From: Emticicia sp051209875
Lineage (GTDB): Bacteria; Bacteroidota; Bacteroidia; Cytophagales; Spirosomataceae
Length of the DNA stretch: 64,000 nt
Assembly: GCF_051209875.1 (NCBI RefSeq)
Contig: NZ_JBNTQY010000001.1
Span: 5,456,001 to 5,520,000 of the forward strand
Direction of reading: 5' to 3'
In this document: piece by piece, positions 45,254-54,786 of the stretch
How the letters are laid out: each line of letters starts with the position of its first letter
How positions within the stretch are numbered: position 1 is the first letter of the stretch
Position numbers and translations under genes: made by a program
The notes under the pieces: generated by a model
Told to the model about the DNA's origin: nothing
Seen by the model: only the letters and a program-made list of their open reading frames with translations
Databases searched by the model: none

Positions 45254-47775
45254 CAGAATTTAAAATTATAAGTTAGTGATGGAATGGCTGCTCCCAAAAC
45301 GGAGAGTTTATAAGTACGTGCTAAGTTTCTTAAACCCGTTGATGAGCGAAAATAAATGGAATAGACATTCTGGCGATTCAAAATATTATAAATCGAGAAA
45401 TTCCAACTGCTATTCATTTTGCTTTTTTCCTTGGGGTCGAGCGTTAGTCCTACATCTAATCTAAAATAGTCAGGTATTCTTTCGGCATTTCGGAGGGTAA
45501 AACTTGGCGAAGCATAGCCATCAAGGTTTTCAATAATGGTAGCATTTTCTAAAAAAACATACGTTTGACCATTATATACATAAGACCTTTTGTCAAGTCC
45601 TTGTCTTGGATTCAAACCTTTGGCAACCATGTAGTCATAAACATCATTATACGCATAAATTTTATAACGACCATTCGGGTAGGTGATTGGGCGACCAGTA
45701 TTATAGGTAAAATTGGCATTAAACGTAATTCGCTTGCTCCAACGGTTATTCAACACAAATTTGATGTTATGTGGCGAATCAAAATTGGCAGGAAATCTAA
45801 GTCCAAAATTTGCTCCAACTTGATTTTCATTTGCCTCTATTTGACGGAATGTACGAGAGTAAGTATATGATAACCAACCTGTTAGCTTTTTTCCTCTTGC
45901 TTTTTTGATGAAAAACTCAGCACCATAAGCATACCCTTTTCCAACCAAAAGTTGTGTTTCTACAGTTGGATTGAGGTAAAGTGCCGCTCCATCCACATAG
46001 TCAATAACATTTTTCAGGTTTTTGTAATAAACTTCGACCGAAGTTTCAAAAGTACTATTTTGTGCATTATTGAAGTTTTTAAAAACACCAATCGAAAACT
46101 GGTCGGCAATTTGTTGTGGCAATTGAGCATTACTATTTTTCCAAATATCGGCAGGCGAAATCGCCATTGTATTGGAAAGTAAGTGCATAAATTGTTGCAT
46201 CCGATTGAAACCTAATTTGACAGAAAAACTCGAATCAATCTTGAAGGCAAATGAGAAACGAGGCTCAAAACCACCATAAGATTTAATGACTGAGCCTTTT
46301 TTATAAGTCAATGTATCGGTAATTGTTTCGATTTCTCGGGGTTTTCCAAGTTGATAGTTATAGACATTGTCAGGGCCAACAAGTTGATAAAAAGCATATC
46401 TTAGTCCATAATCAATACTTATTTTTGGACTTAAAGTTAGGCTATGCCCTGCATAAACCGACATTTCTCTTGATTGCTGCACAGGCATTTTGAATGCCTC
46501 AATGATTGATTGCGGAGCATTTGGAAGTAAACTTCCTGCATCATTTCGGTAAAGGCTAAAATCACCACCAAAATCAATTCGGCTTTTATTAGATACTTCA
46601 TAACTTAAATCTTCTCTAATAGATTTTTGTATAATCGAAGGTTGCCATTTGTATTCAAATTGAGGCTTTAGACCTGTAATGCCATATTGGTATTTGCTCA
46701 AAAAAACTGTTAAATTATGGGAGATTTTATTGCCAATCAACGCATTGTGTTTGAGGCTAACATTGCGTGTATTCCAAGAATAAAGTGTGTCTTGTGCAAA
46801 TTTAAAAGCATCATCGCTAGTGTAGGCAGCCAAAGAAATGCGTTGATTTTTGCCAAATTTATGCGTGATTTTTGCATTGATGTCATAAAAATTTGCTTTA
46901 CTTTGTTTCAAAGCAGGGTTATTGAAATATTTCAAATAAAAGTCTGATAATGAGGCTCTTGCACCAACAATAATAGACGTTTTTCCTTTAAAAATTGGTC
47001 CCTCCACAAGCAAACGGCTGGAAATTGGCCCTACACCACCTTGCAAACTCCATTTATCAAAATTTCCTTCTTTCAGTCTAACATCCAAAACTGAAGATGC
47101 TCTTCCGCCATACATTGATGGGATGCCGCCCTTAAAAAGGCTGACATCTTGCACCATATCGGCATTGAAACCTGTGAAAAAACCAAATAAATGAGAGGTA
47201 TTAAAAAGCGGAATACCGTCTAAAAGTACTAGGTTTTGGTCAACATTTCCCCCTCTGACATTGAAACCAGAAGCCCCCTCTCCTACTGTTGAAACGCCTG
47301 GCAAAAGCATGATACTTCTGATGACATCTGCTTCACCCATCAAGTTGGGAAGTTTTTTTAAGGTTTTTCCAGAGATTTTTTCGACACCCATAATGGTCCG
47401 ATTGACATTAGCATCGGCTTTTTCGGCAGTAATTACTACCTCATCAAGCAAGCGAGGGACTTTTTCTAAAAGAAAATCGAAATTAAGGTTTTGGCTAAGA
47501 GAAAATCTTTCAATTCTGATTTTATAGCCCAAAGTTCTGACAACAATTTGGTAAGATTTAGGCGGTAGCAATATCGAAAAATAACCTAAAGAGTCGGTAG
47601 AAACACCAACTGTCATACCCGAAAAAAGGATACTGGTATTTTCGAGTGGTGAGCCAGTTTCAGCATCTTTTACAGTTCCCGAAAGTAAGAATTGTTTTTT
47701 CTGTCCGAAAGCGTCTTGACTAAAATAAGTTGTGGCAAAGCTACATAAGCAAAAGAGTAATAAGCGTATTTTCAT
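45253..47775 (-). CDS. TonB-dependent outer-membrane receptor (carboxypeptidase-regulatory-domain type)
   Basis: This 840-residue protein has a signal peptide (to QDAFGQ). A carboxypeptidase-regulatory-like beta domain (about 28-110: LSGTVKDAETGSPLENTSIL) precedes the plug (about 115-230: NLMGEADVIRSIMLLPGVST, then GFNVRGGNVDQNLVLLDGIP). A 22-strand-type barrel follows and ends with LTYNFKF, an aromatic C-terminal residue as usual. No TonB box or STN domain is clear. It is the first gene of a pair with the DUF4249 lipoprotein. It differs from SusC in size and in lacking an adjacent SusD. The substrate is unknown. Confidence 0.9.
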   Translation of the reverse strand: MKIRLLLFCLCSFATTYFSQDAFGQKKQFLLSGTVKDAETGSPLENTSILFSGMTVGVSTDSLGYFSILLPPKSYQIVVRTLGYKIRIERFSLSQNLNFDFLLEKVPRLLDEVVITAEKADANVNRTIMGVEKISGKTLKKLPNLMGEADVIRSIMLLPGVSTVGEGASGFNVRGGNVDQNLVLLDGIPLFNTSHLFGFFTGFNADMVQDVSLFKGGIPSMYGGRASSVLDVRLKEGNFDKWSLQGGVGPISSRLLVEGPIFKGKTSIIVGARASLSDFYLKYFNNPALKQSKANFYDINAKITHKFGKNQRISLAAYTSDDAFKFAQDTLYSWNTRNVSLKHNALIGNKISHNLTVFLSKYQYGITGLKPQFEYKWQPSIIQKSIREDLSYEVSNKSRIDFGGDFSLYRNDAGSLLPNAPQSIIEAFKMPVQQSREMSVYAGHSLTLSPKISIDYGLRYAFYQLVGPDNVYNYQLGKPREIETITDTLTYKKGSVIKSYGGFEPRFSFAFKIDSSFSVKLGFNRMQQFMHLLSNTMAISPADIWKNSNAQLPQQIADQFSIGVFKNFNNAQNSTFETSVEVYYKNLKNVIDYVDGAALYLNPTVETQLLVGKGYAYGAEFFIKKARGKKLTGWLSYTYSRTFRQIEANENQVGANFGLRFPANFDSPHNIKFVLNNRWSKRITFNANFTYNTGRPITYPNGRYKIYAYNDVYDYMVAKGLNPRQGLDKRSYVYNGQTYVFLENATIIENLDGYASPSFTLRNAERIPDYFRLDVGLTLDPKEKSKMNSSWNFSIYNILNRQNVYSIYFRSSTGLRNLARTYKLSVLGAAIPSLTYNFKF

Positions 47776-48068
47776 TTATAGGTTTTTAGTATTTTAACCA
47801 TAAAGATAGATAGATTCAATTATTTTTTTAAGTTAAAATAGAAGAATGGTACATAATAATTGACAGACGGAGTAAGAAGTGCGATGAATCAGGCAAGTGT
47901 ATTTAAGATTTGGAGTCCTGTTAAAAAGAAAGTTTTATTTTTTTCTTTGAAGTAAGCAAAAATAACAAAACTTTGTCTTAGAATTGTACAATAATATCGC
48001 TCTCAACAAGGAAGAGAATTTTATCTAATTACACATCACCAACAAATATATTAACATATCAACCACTC

Positions 48069-49775
48069 ATGAATAGAAGAGATTTTGTAGCTATGGGAGC
48101 TACTTCCCTTTGTGCCGTACCTTTTATTGGCTTTAGTACTTTTCTCCCAAAAACAGATAATAAACCTATTTGGCTTATCGAATGGATAAAAATCCATGAC
48201 CAACAACTTCCCAATTTTAAAGCACTAAAAGTTACAGACCCTAATCATAAGTATTGGGGAGGTTATATGGATGATGTTGAAATACCCAACCCTCATACAA
48301 CCAGTGGTTTTATTGGCAAAGCCTGTATGCTCATGTCATGCCCAGAATCTTCATTTTATCAATCAAAAGATATATTGAAAGAAGTAGAAGATGCGACAAA
48401 GGCTATGTTAAAATTTCAGCACATTGATGGTACGATTGATTTATTGGCAACCAATTTCCACTCAACACCCGATACAGCTTTTGTTTTAGAAAACATCGTT
48501 CCTGCATACAAGTTTCTGAAACAATCAAATACAAAAGGCATTGAAAATACACTTGATTTGCTACAAAAATTCTTGAAAAATGCAGGTGAAGCTCTAATCG
48601 TTGGTGGAATCCATACGCCAAATCATCGTTGGGTGGTTTCGGCAGCTTTGACTAAACTCAATGAATTATTCCCTGATAAACGCTACATTACTCGCATTGA
48701 CGAATGGTTGGCAGAACACATAGACCTCGATCCAGATGGGCAATATACCGAGAAAAGCACCAATAGCTATTCGCCTATTGTCAATCGTTCGTTGATAATA
48801 ATGGCAAAAGGACTTAATAAACCTGAATTATTAGAACCTGTGCTTAAAAATCTCGAAATGACATTGTACTACGTTCATCCCAATGGCGAGGTTGTTACTG
48901 AGGCATCGAACAGACAAGATAAAGGTACAATAGGTAATATGTCGAAATACTATTATTGCTATCGTTTTATGGCTTTACGAAAAAATAATGGTGAAATGGC
49001 TGCAATGACTCGACAAATTGAAAAGACCAGCACCAAAGAACAATTGGCAGGCTTTCTTGATTATTTTTTAGAAGATCCTACACTTTGGAAAGAATTACCC
49101 GCCGATAAATCTTTGCCGACAAGCTACGCAAAGGCATTTCCATATTCAGGTGTGGTGCGTATTAGACGCAATAATTGGGATTCAACCATTTTATCAAATA
49201 ATACCAGTTGGCTGACCTTTCACAAAGGCAATGCTGTTTTGCAGGCAATGCGTGTAGCGGCCTCATTTTTTGGAAAAGGGCAATTTGAGTCAGAAAAAAT
49301 TGAGCAACAAGGTGATACATGGATTTTACGAAAATCACTCGAAGGGCCTTATTTTCAACCGCTTGATAAAGAAAAAATCTCACCCGATGGTGATTTCGAT
49401 AAAATGCCAAGAACACTCAGGAAACAAAGTGAAATTCAACAACTTGAAACAATTGTAAAAATTAAAGAAGCCAACAATAGTCTTGAAATTGTAATAGACA
49501 TGAGCGGAACTGAAGGTGTACCTGTTTCTTTAGAATTAATTTTTAGAGTAGGCGGTACTTTTTCGGGTGTTACAAAATCAAACAAAAAAGAAAATGCTTA
49601 TCTTTTTTCAGACGAAAAAGGCACATACACCGTTGGCAATGATAGCATTAATTTTAGCTCAGGGAAAGTCGAGCATAAGAATATTCTGCTGAGAGGAGCT
49701 TTGCCTGCAATGGATGCTCCAACGGTTTATTTAACTGGTTTTACACCTTTCAAACACACCATAAAACTCTCTTGA
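48069..49775 (+). CDS. Tat-exported alpha/alpha-toroid protein of unknown function
   Basis: This 568-residue protein starts MNRRDFVAMGATSLCAVPFIG, a twin-arginine-type signal. Residues of about 40-330 are helical with repeated hairpins (VEDATKAMLKFQHIDGTIDL, RWVVSAALTKLNELFPDKRY), like the alpha/alpha barrel of heparinase II/III and alginate lyases. Residues of about 360-568 are beta-rich, like their C-terminal sandwich. SPIVNRSLIIMAKGLNKPEL and the YYVHPNGEVVTEASNRQDKG segment are well conserved in appearance. I cannot assign catalytic residues or a substrate. It begins the catabolic region and is 336 nt before the haem c protein. Confidence 0.7.
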   Translation: MNRRDFVAMGATSLCAVPFIGFSTFLPKTDNKPIWLIEWIKIHDQQLPNFKALKVTDPNHKYWGGYMDDVEIPNPHTTSGFIGKACMLMSCPESSFYQSKDILKEVEDATKAMLKFQHIDGTIDLLATNFHSTPDTAFVLENIVPAYKFLKQSNTKGIENTLDLLQKFLKNAGEALIVGGIHTPNHRWVVSAALTKLNELFPDKRYITRIDEWLAEHIDLDPDGQYTEKSTNSYSPIVNRSLIIMAKGLNKPELLEPVLKNLEMTLYYVHPNGEVVTEASNRQDKGTIGNMSKYYYCYRFMALRKNNGEMAAMTRQIEKTSTKEQLAGFLDYFLEDPTLWKELPADKSLPTSYAKAFPYSGVVRIRRNNWDSTILSNNTSWLTFHKGNAVLQAMRVAASFFGKGQFESEKIEQQGDTWILRKSLEGPYFQPLDKEKISPDGDFDKMPRTLRKQSEIQQLETIVKIKEANNSLEIVIDMSGTEGVPVSLELIFRVGGTFSGVTKSNKKENAYLFSDEKGTYTVGNDSINFSSGKVEHKNILLRGALPAMDAPTVYLTGFTPFKHTIKLS

Positions 49776-49893
49776 TAATTTAAAAATAAGTTGTTTTCAA
49801 AAAGAATTTCTAAGTCCTTGAGCAACTATTATCGACTTTCCGTTGATGAAATTTATAAGAAGTTGGGATATTCAACAGTATAAATTTTGATAA

Positions 49894-50070
49894 AACCCAA
49901 GTAACATATTTCCGATTGAGCAACGAAAATCCGCAAATTTTGCTTTTAATTTCAACAAAATTGACCTAAAATGCAATTTCCTTGTAAGAGATGTTTGGCA
50001 ACTAAAAGATTTAGGTAATTTTAAAGATTCTTTTAAAACAAACATCCGTCCTCAAGGAGTTATTATATGA
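49894..50070 (+). pseudogene. Remnant of a GH27-like alpha-galactosidase C-terminus
   Basis: The 335-nt gap at 49776-50110 contains an open 59-codon stretch ending in TGA at 50068-50070. Its codons read NFAFNFNKIDLKCNFLVRDV and then WQLKDLGNFKDSFKTN. This matches the usual end of GH27-type alpha-galactosidases (a strand, then VRD[LV]W..KDLG.F..SF, then a Gly-Val end). Upstream in this frame there are stops (TGA at 49888 and TAA at 49891) and no start. Other frames nearby are also broken. I read it as a decayed or truncated gene. GH27-type assignment is by motif. Confidence 0.6.
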
Positions 50071-50110
50071 CGAATGTTTCCTAAAAAAACAATTAAAAAC
50101 CTTAACAGAC

Positions 50111-52354
50111 ATGACTACGAAAGTGCCATTCAAAATTGCATTTGCCTCACTATTAATGCTTTCCATCTTTATTGTTGGTTTCAAAATCATTTCTTTCAAA
50201 GAACCAAAAGTTTCGCTTGAAGGCTACCAAATCGAAGATGGCTTTGAACTTAGTGTAATTGCCTCTGAGTCTTTATTGAAAGCCCCTGTAAGCATGGATT
50301 TCGATAATAAAGGGCGAATGTGGGTCGTAGAAATGATTGGCTATATGCCCAACCTCGAAGGCATTGGAGAAGATGAGCCTAACGGTAAAATAATAATTTT
50401 GGAAGACCTTGATAAAAATGGTGTGATAGATCATTCGAAAACATTTTTAGATAAACTCGTTTTGCCTCGTGGTTTGGCTCATGTCTATGGTGGACTTTTG
50501 TACGTGGATGGACCAAAACTCTGGTTTGTTGAAATAAAAAACGATAAACCTGGAAAAAAAACATTGGTTGACCCTGTGTATGCAGAAGGTGGCAATGTAG
50601 AACACTCATCTAATGGCTTGATGATGAATATTGATAACTGGATTTATAACTCTAATTATAATTTTAGGTATCAGTTAAAAAATGGAAAATGGATAAAAGA
50701 ACCTACAAGCTATCGTGGGCAATGGGGCATTACGAAAGACAATTTTGGACGACTTTATTATAACAATAACAGCGTCCAACTGCAAGGCGATTATGTTTTG
50801 CCAAATAAAGTTATCAGAAACAAATATTTTAAACCTTCCATTTCTGAGGGTCAAAAATTAACAAATAATAAGGTGTTCCCGATTCATCAAACATCAGTTA
50901 ATCGTGGTTATCAAAAAGGTGTATTAGATGAAAGAGGGTTTTTAACAGAAGTTACGGCTTCTTGTGGTCCATTGATTTATCGAGGTGGAGCATTCCCCAA
51001 TGCTTATGATCAAAACGCTTTTGTGTGCGTGCCAGAAGCTAATCTTATCAAACGAAACATATTAAATTTTGACAATACGCAAACCCTTGCAAATCAAGCC
51101 ATTGCGGGCAAAGAATTCATTGCTTCAACCGACGAAGGTTTCCGCCCAGTCAATTTATTTAATGGGCCTGATGGTGCCATGTATATCGTAGATATGCACC
51201 GAGGTATTATTCAACACAAAGCTTATATCTCACAGTATTTAACAGAGCAATTGGCCAATAAGAAGTTAGACACTTTGCAGAATGCAGGACGTATTTTGAA
51301 AGTCGTCAACAAAACAAGCAAACTCAACTCGATTCCAGATTTGACAAAAGCGACTAATAAAGAATTACTGGCTTTATTAAGTAGTCCAAATGGTTGGTTG
51401 AGAGACAGATGTCAACAAATATTGATTCAGAAAAAAGATCTAACTATTAGCAAAGATTTGATTACTTTGGCAAAGAGTAACAATGAGTTTTCAAAGGCTA
51501 TTCATGCACTTTATGTTTTAGAAGGCTTAAATGCTCTTCCTTTTAGCGTCCTTTCTGATGTTATTGAGCAATCAAAACAACCCGAAACTATTGCTCATGC
51601 TTTAGGACTTTTAGAACGTTTTGCAACACCTCAGTTGCAAAGCAAAATGATGGCTATTAGTACAAAGTTATTAGCTCAAAATAATGAAGCCATTGATCTT
51701 TATTTAGCATTTTCTTTAAATAATTGGCTAAAATCAAGTGATGCTTTCTTGCCTATTCTTGCTCAAATTGAAAAAAAATATGCTGATAAAAAAGTATTTC
51801 AAGAAGCAATCGTGAGTAGTCTTGATGGAAAAGAAGAACAATATCTAAATACTCAAAATCCATCAGCTTTGCTCAAAAACAATTTGACTTTGGCTATTAC
51901 CAATCATCAGAAAAAAGAGTTAAATCCAATTTTTGTTAAGGAGAAAAATGTAGTTGATAATCGAACCAAAGGCTTACAACTATTCCGCTCGATTTGTGCA
52001 ACCTGTCACGGTGCTGATGGTAAAGGTATCCAAGATTTAGCACCGCCACTCAAAGGCTCAGAGTACGTGGATGGTTCAATGAAACGCTTAGCATCTATTA
52101 TTTTACATGGTTTGAGTGGGCCTATTAATGTAAACGGGAAATTATATCAGTTAAACAACGAAATGCCTGGTTTGATTAATAATAAAGATGTCAGCGATGA
52201 AGACATCGCTGATGTTATTAGATTTATCCAAAACGCATTTGCAAAAGAAGGGAAAGGTATCTCGGCAAGTGAAATCAAAAAATTGAGAGATAAAAAACCG
52301 ATAGGTGGCTTATTCAACGAAAAACAATTGCTCGAAACTGATTTTGAGAAATAA
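50111..52354 (+). CDS. PVC-type haem c dehydrogenase with beta-propeller and helical repeats
   Basis: This 747-residue protein has an N-terminal hydrophobic segment (FKIAFASLLMLSIFIVGF). Residues of about 35-390 form a PQQ-dependent-dehydrogenase-like propeller (FELSVIASESLLKAPVSMDF, GPDGAMYIVDMHRGI). A helical region of about 200 residues follows, resembling HEAT repeats. The C-terminal c-type cytochrome has C629-A-T-C-H633 as haem site, and a likely Met axial ligand in NNEMPGL. This fusion is frequent in Planctomycetes, Verrucomicrobia and Cytophagales. An oxidation of a sugar or alcohol in the periplasm is likely; the substrate is not known. The gene is 10 nt upstream of the ceramidase-like gene. 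Confidence 0.82.
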   Translation: MTTKVPFKIAFASLLMLSIFIVGFKIISFKEPKVSLEGYQIEDGFELSVIASESLLKAPVSMDFDNKGRMWVVEMIGYMPNLEGIGEDEPNGKIIILEDLDKNGVIDHSKTFLDKLVLPRGLAHVYGGLLYVDGPKLWFVEIKNDKPGKKTLVDPVYAEGGNVEHSSNGLMMNIDNWIYNSNYNFRYQLKNGKWIKEPTSYRGQWGITKDNFGRLYYNNNSVQLQGDYVLPNKVIRNKYFKPSISEGQKLTNNKVFPIHQTSVNRGYQKGVLDERGFLTEVTASCGPLIYRGGAFPNAYDQNAFVCVPEANLIKRNILNFDNTQTLANQAIAGKEFIASTDEGFRPVNLFNGPDGAMYIVDMHRGIIQHKAYISQYLTEQLANKKLDTLQNAGRILKVVNKTSKLNSIPDLTKATNKELLALLSSPNGWLRDRCQQILIQKKDLTISKDLITLAKSNNEFSKAIHALYVLEGLNALPFSVLSDVIEQSKQPETIAHALGLLERFATPQLQSKMMAISTKLLAQNNEAIDLYLAFSLNNWLKSSDAFLPILAQIEKKYADKKVFQEAIVSSLDGKEEQYLNTQNPSALLKNNLTLAITNHQKKELNPIFVKEKNVVDNRTKGLQLFRSICATCHGADGKGIQDLAPPLKGSEYVDGSMKRLASIILHGLSGPINVNGKLYQLNNEMPGLINNKDVSDEDIADVIRFIQNAFAKEGKGISASEIKKLRDKKPIGGLFNEKQLLETDFEK

Positions 52355-52364
52355 TTTTAAATCT

Positions 52365-53186
52365 ATGACCAAGCAATTATTTCTCAAGTGTCTTATCAAA
52401 TCATTCATTTTTACCATCATCATGATAGTGATTTGGATGGGCTTAAATACTTTTTTAAATGGACATATCTGGGACGGAATGACAATTAGTAAATCGGCCC
52501 TAACCGTTGAATATTGTGAGTTTAATAATGTAGAAAAGCTTTTTCACCAGTCAATGAATACTTATTCCAACCTGACGTATTTCTTTTTTGGAATGTTGAT
52601 TATTCAAATTGCTTGGGAAGATTTCAAAAATAAAGCAGCAATCACACAAAATCTGCTTGAAAAGTTTCCAATATTGTCAGGTTTGATGGGTATTTGCTTT
52701 ATTTATTTGTGTTTTGGAAGTGCTTTTTTTCATGCTTCGCTTACCTATTTGGGACAGAGGGTTGATATGAATGGTACTTATAGTATTTCTATCTCTTTAT
52801 TGGGAATAGGCTTTTATCATGTTTTTCATCAAATAGACTTTTCCGAAAGGGCAAAAAAACTTTGGTTTGGAACTTTAGTATGTATCATTATTGGTTTTTT
52901 AAAAATTGCTTTAATGATTTCAAGTAGTCAATTGCTCCCAGCCATGATTTTACTTTTGATGATACTCATAGCCACCCATTTTTTTCAATTTAGAAAAGAA
53001 AAGTCGCTAATTTTGGGCATTTTGGGCTTTATATTAATGTTTGTAGCTGTTAAGATTCGTACTTTAGATGTACAAAAAATAGGCTGCGACCCTTATTCAT
53101 GGTATCAAGGGCATGCTGTTTGGCATTTGCTTACGGCAATGAGTAGCTTTTGTAGTTACGCCTTTTTTAGGTTTTCAAAAAAATAA
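52365..53186 (+). CDS. Ceramidase-fold (alkaline ceramidase/CREST) membrane protein
   Basis: This protein has 273 residues from ATG 52365; an in-frame GTG at 52305 inside the upstream gene is rejected. About seven hydrophobic helices. The CREST-superfamily residues are visible: TVEYCEFNNVEKLFHQSMNT (E and N), GSAFFHASLTYLGQRVDMNG (S, H and D) and the end motif CDPYSWYQGHAVWHLLTAMS (H-x-x-x-H). These are the residues that hold the catalytic zinc in alkaline ceramidases. Bacteroidota can make sphingolipids, so cleavage of ceramide is plausible; another amide is also possible. It is 10 nt after the haem c gene. Confidence 0.78.
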   Translation: MTKQLFLKCLIKSFIFTIIMIVIWMGLNTFLNGHIWDGMTISKSALTVEYCEFNNVEKLFHQSMNTYSNLTYFFFGMLIIQIAWEDFKNKAAITQNLLEKFPILSGLMGICFIYLCFGSAFFHASLTYLGQRVDMNGTYSISISLLGIGFYHVFHQIDFSERAKKLWFGTLVCIIIGFLKIALMISSSQLLPAMILLLMILIATHFFQFRKEKSLILGILGFILMFVAVKIRTLDVQKIGCDPYSWYQGHAVWHLLTAMSSFCSYAFFRFSKK

Positions 53187-53325
53187 AAATTCAACCTTTA
53201 AAGTGTTTTTTTTAACCATCTATCAAATGAAAACAAACAACTGGCTTTGAGTGGTCTACAAAGTTTTTAAAGCAACTTTCTACCATTGCATTCAATAAAA
53301 TATTTTCCATAAATACTTCTTAAAA

Positions 53326-54747
53326 ATGAACCTTAACCGAAGAAAATTCATACAAAGTTCGACCCTTGCAAGCATGGGATTGTTTTTCAATGCGAAAGCT
53401 TTTGCCACGCCATTTCCTTCCGTCAGAGTATCGCTCGAAAAAAGAAATTTCAATAGCCCAATTATTGAAGCCACTATTGAGCGAATGAAAAACAAAATAA
53501 AAGACCCTGAATTGGCTTGGCTTTTTGAAAACTGTTTTCCTAATACTTTAGATACAACGGTTGAATTTAAAATGAAAGGCAACCGACCTGATACTTTTGT
53601 GATTACAGGCGATATTCACGCCATGTGGTTGCGTGATAGCACCGCCCAAGTAACGCCATATTTGTCTTTAATAAAAGAAGATAAAAAACTCAAACAATTG
53701 ATTGCTGGAGTCATTAATCGTCAGTCGGAGTGCATTTTGATTGACCCTTATGCCAATGCGTTCAACGATGGAGCAGGGAAATCAGAATGGTTAAGCGACC
53801 ATACAGATATGAAACCGGAACTCCATGAGCGTAAATGGGAGTTGGATTCTCTATGCTACACCGTTCGTTTAGCATATAATTATTGGAAAATATCGAATGA
53901 TACAAGTGTTTTTGATGAAAAATGGTTAAAAGCTGCTCAAACAATCATCGCCACTTGTCGTGAACAACAAAGGCTGAATGGCAGAGGAAAATATAAATTC
54001 GGACGAACAACTTCATGGTCAACTGATACTGTTCCCGGAAATGGTTATGGAAATGTTACGAAACCTAATGGCTTGATTCATAGCATTTTTCGCCCTTCTG
54101 ATGACGCTACAGTTTATCCATTCTTAATTCCATCTAATTTGTTTGCCGTTGTTTCTTTTCGACAAATCGCTGAGATTTCAACAAAAGTTTATAAAAATGC
54201 CGCTTTTGCAAAAGAATGTAATGATTTTGCCAACGAATTAGAAGCTGCAATAAAAAAATACGCCATTATCAATCATCCAAAATTTGGCAAAATCTACGCC
54301 ATGGAAGTCGATGGTTTTGGTAATTGTTTGTTGCAAGACGATGCCAACGTGCCAAACTTAATGAGTTTACCTTATCTCGGTGCTGTCAAAGCCGATGATT
54401 TGATTTATCAAAATACTCGTCGTTTTATTTTAAGTGACAATAATCCTTATTTTTTCAAAGGAAAAGCTGCCGAGGGTGTCGGAAGTCCGCATACTTTGGT
54501 TAATCAGATTTGGCATTTGAGTATCATCATGCGAGCTATGACTTCGACCAATGACCAAGAGATTTTACAACAATTGCGTTTCTTGAAAAATACCCATGCC
54601 AATACTGGTTTTATGCACGAATCTTTTGACAAAGACAATGCACAAAATTTTACCAGAAAATGGTTTGCGTGGGCAAATACACTTTTTGGCGAAATGATCT
54701 TAAAAATAGAAAAAGAACGCCCTCATTTATTGAACCAAACGCTTTAA
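53326..54747 (+). CDS. GH125 exo-alpha-1,6-mannosidase
   Basis: This 473-residue protein has a twin-arginine-type signal (NLNRRKFIQSSTLASMGLFF). The (alpha/alpha)6 domain carries GDIHAMWLRDSTAQ (residues 95-108), the family signature WLRDS. SLCYTVRLAYNYWKISNDTS, GRGKYKFGRTTSW and NTGFMHESFDKDNAQNFTRK follow. GH125 enzymes are metal-independent inverting exo-alpha-1,6-mannosidases that trim mannans or N-glycans. The length is as usual for the family. It begins a run of four genes spaced by 39, 29 and 6 nt. Confidence 0.9.
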   Translation: MNLNRRKFIQSSTLASMGLFFNAKAFATPFPSVRVSLEKRNFNSPIIEATIERMKNKIKDPELAWLFENCFPNTLDTTVEFKMKGNRPDTFVITGDIHAMWLRDSTAQVTPYLSLIKEDKKLKQLIAGVINRQSECILIDPYANAFNDGAGKSEWLSDHTDMKPELHERKWELDSLCYTVRLAYNYWKISNDTSVFDEKWLKAAQTIIATCREQQRLNGRGKYKFGRTTSWSTDTVPGNGYGNVTKPNGLIHSIFRPSDDATVYPFLIPSNLFAVVSFRQIAEISTKVYKNAAFAKECNDFANELEAAIKKYAIINHPKFGKIYAMEVDGFGNCLLQDDANVPNLMSLPYLGAVKADDLIYQNTRRFILSDNNPYFFKGKAAEGVGSPHTLVNQIWHLSIIMRAMTSTNDQEILQQLRFLKNTHANTGFMHESFDKDNAQNFTRKWFAWANTLFGEMILKIEKERPHLLNQTL

Positions 54748-54786
54748 TAACAGCTATTCAACTCGGTTTTGTAATGCGATGAATTT

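Noticed and set aside
45253..47775. SusC of a polysaccharide-utilisation locus.
   Set aside because: The receptor is shorter than SusC and its partner is DUF4249, not SusD; it is also divergent from the glycan genes.
49779..49883. A short open frame (ending in KKLGYSTV) in the gap after the toroid gene.
   Set aside because: It has no start codon and I could not match its sequence to any family, so I did not join it to the GH27-like remnant.
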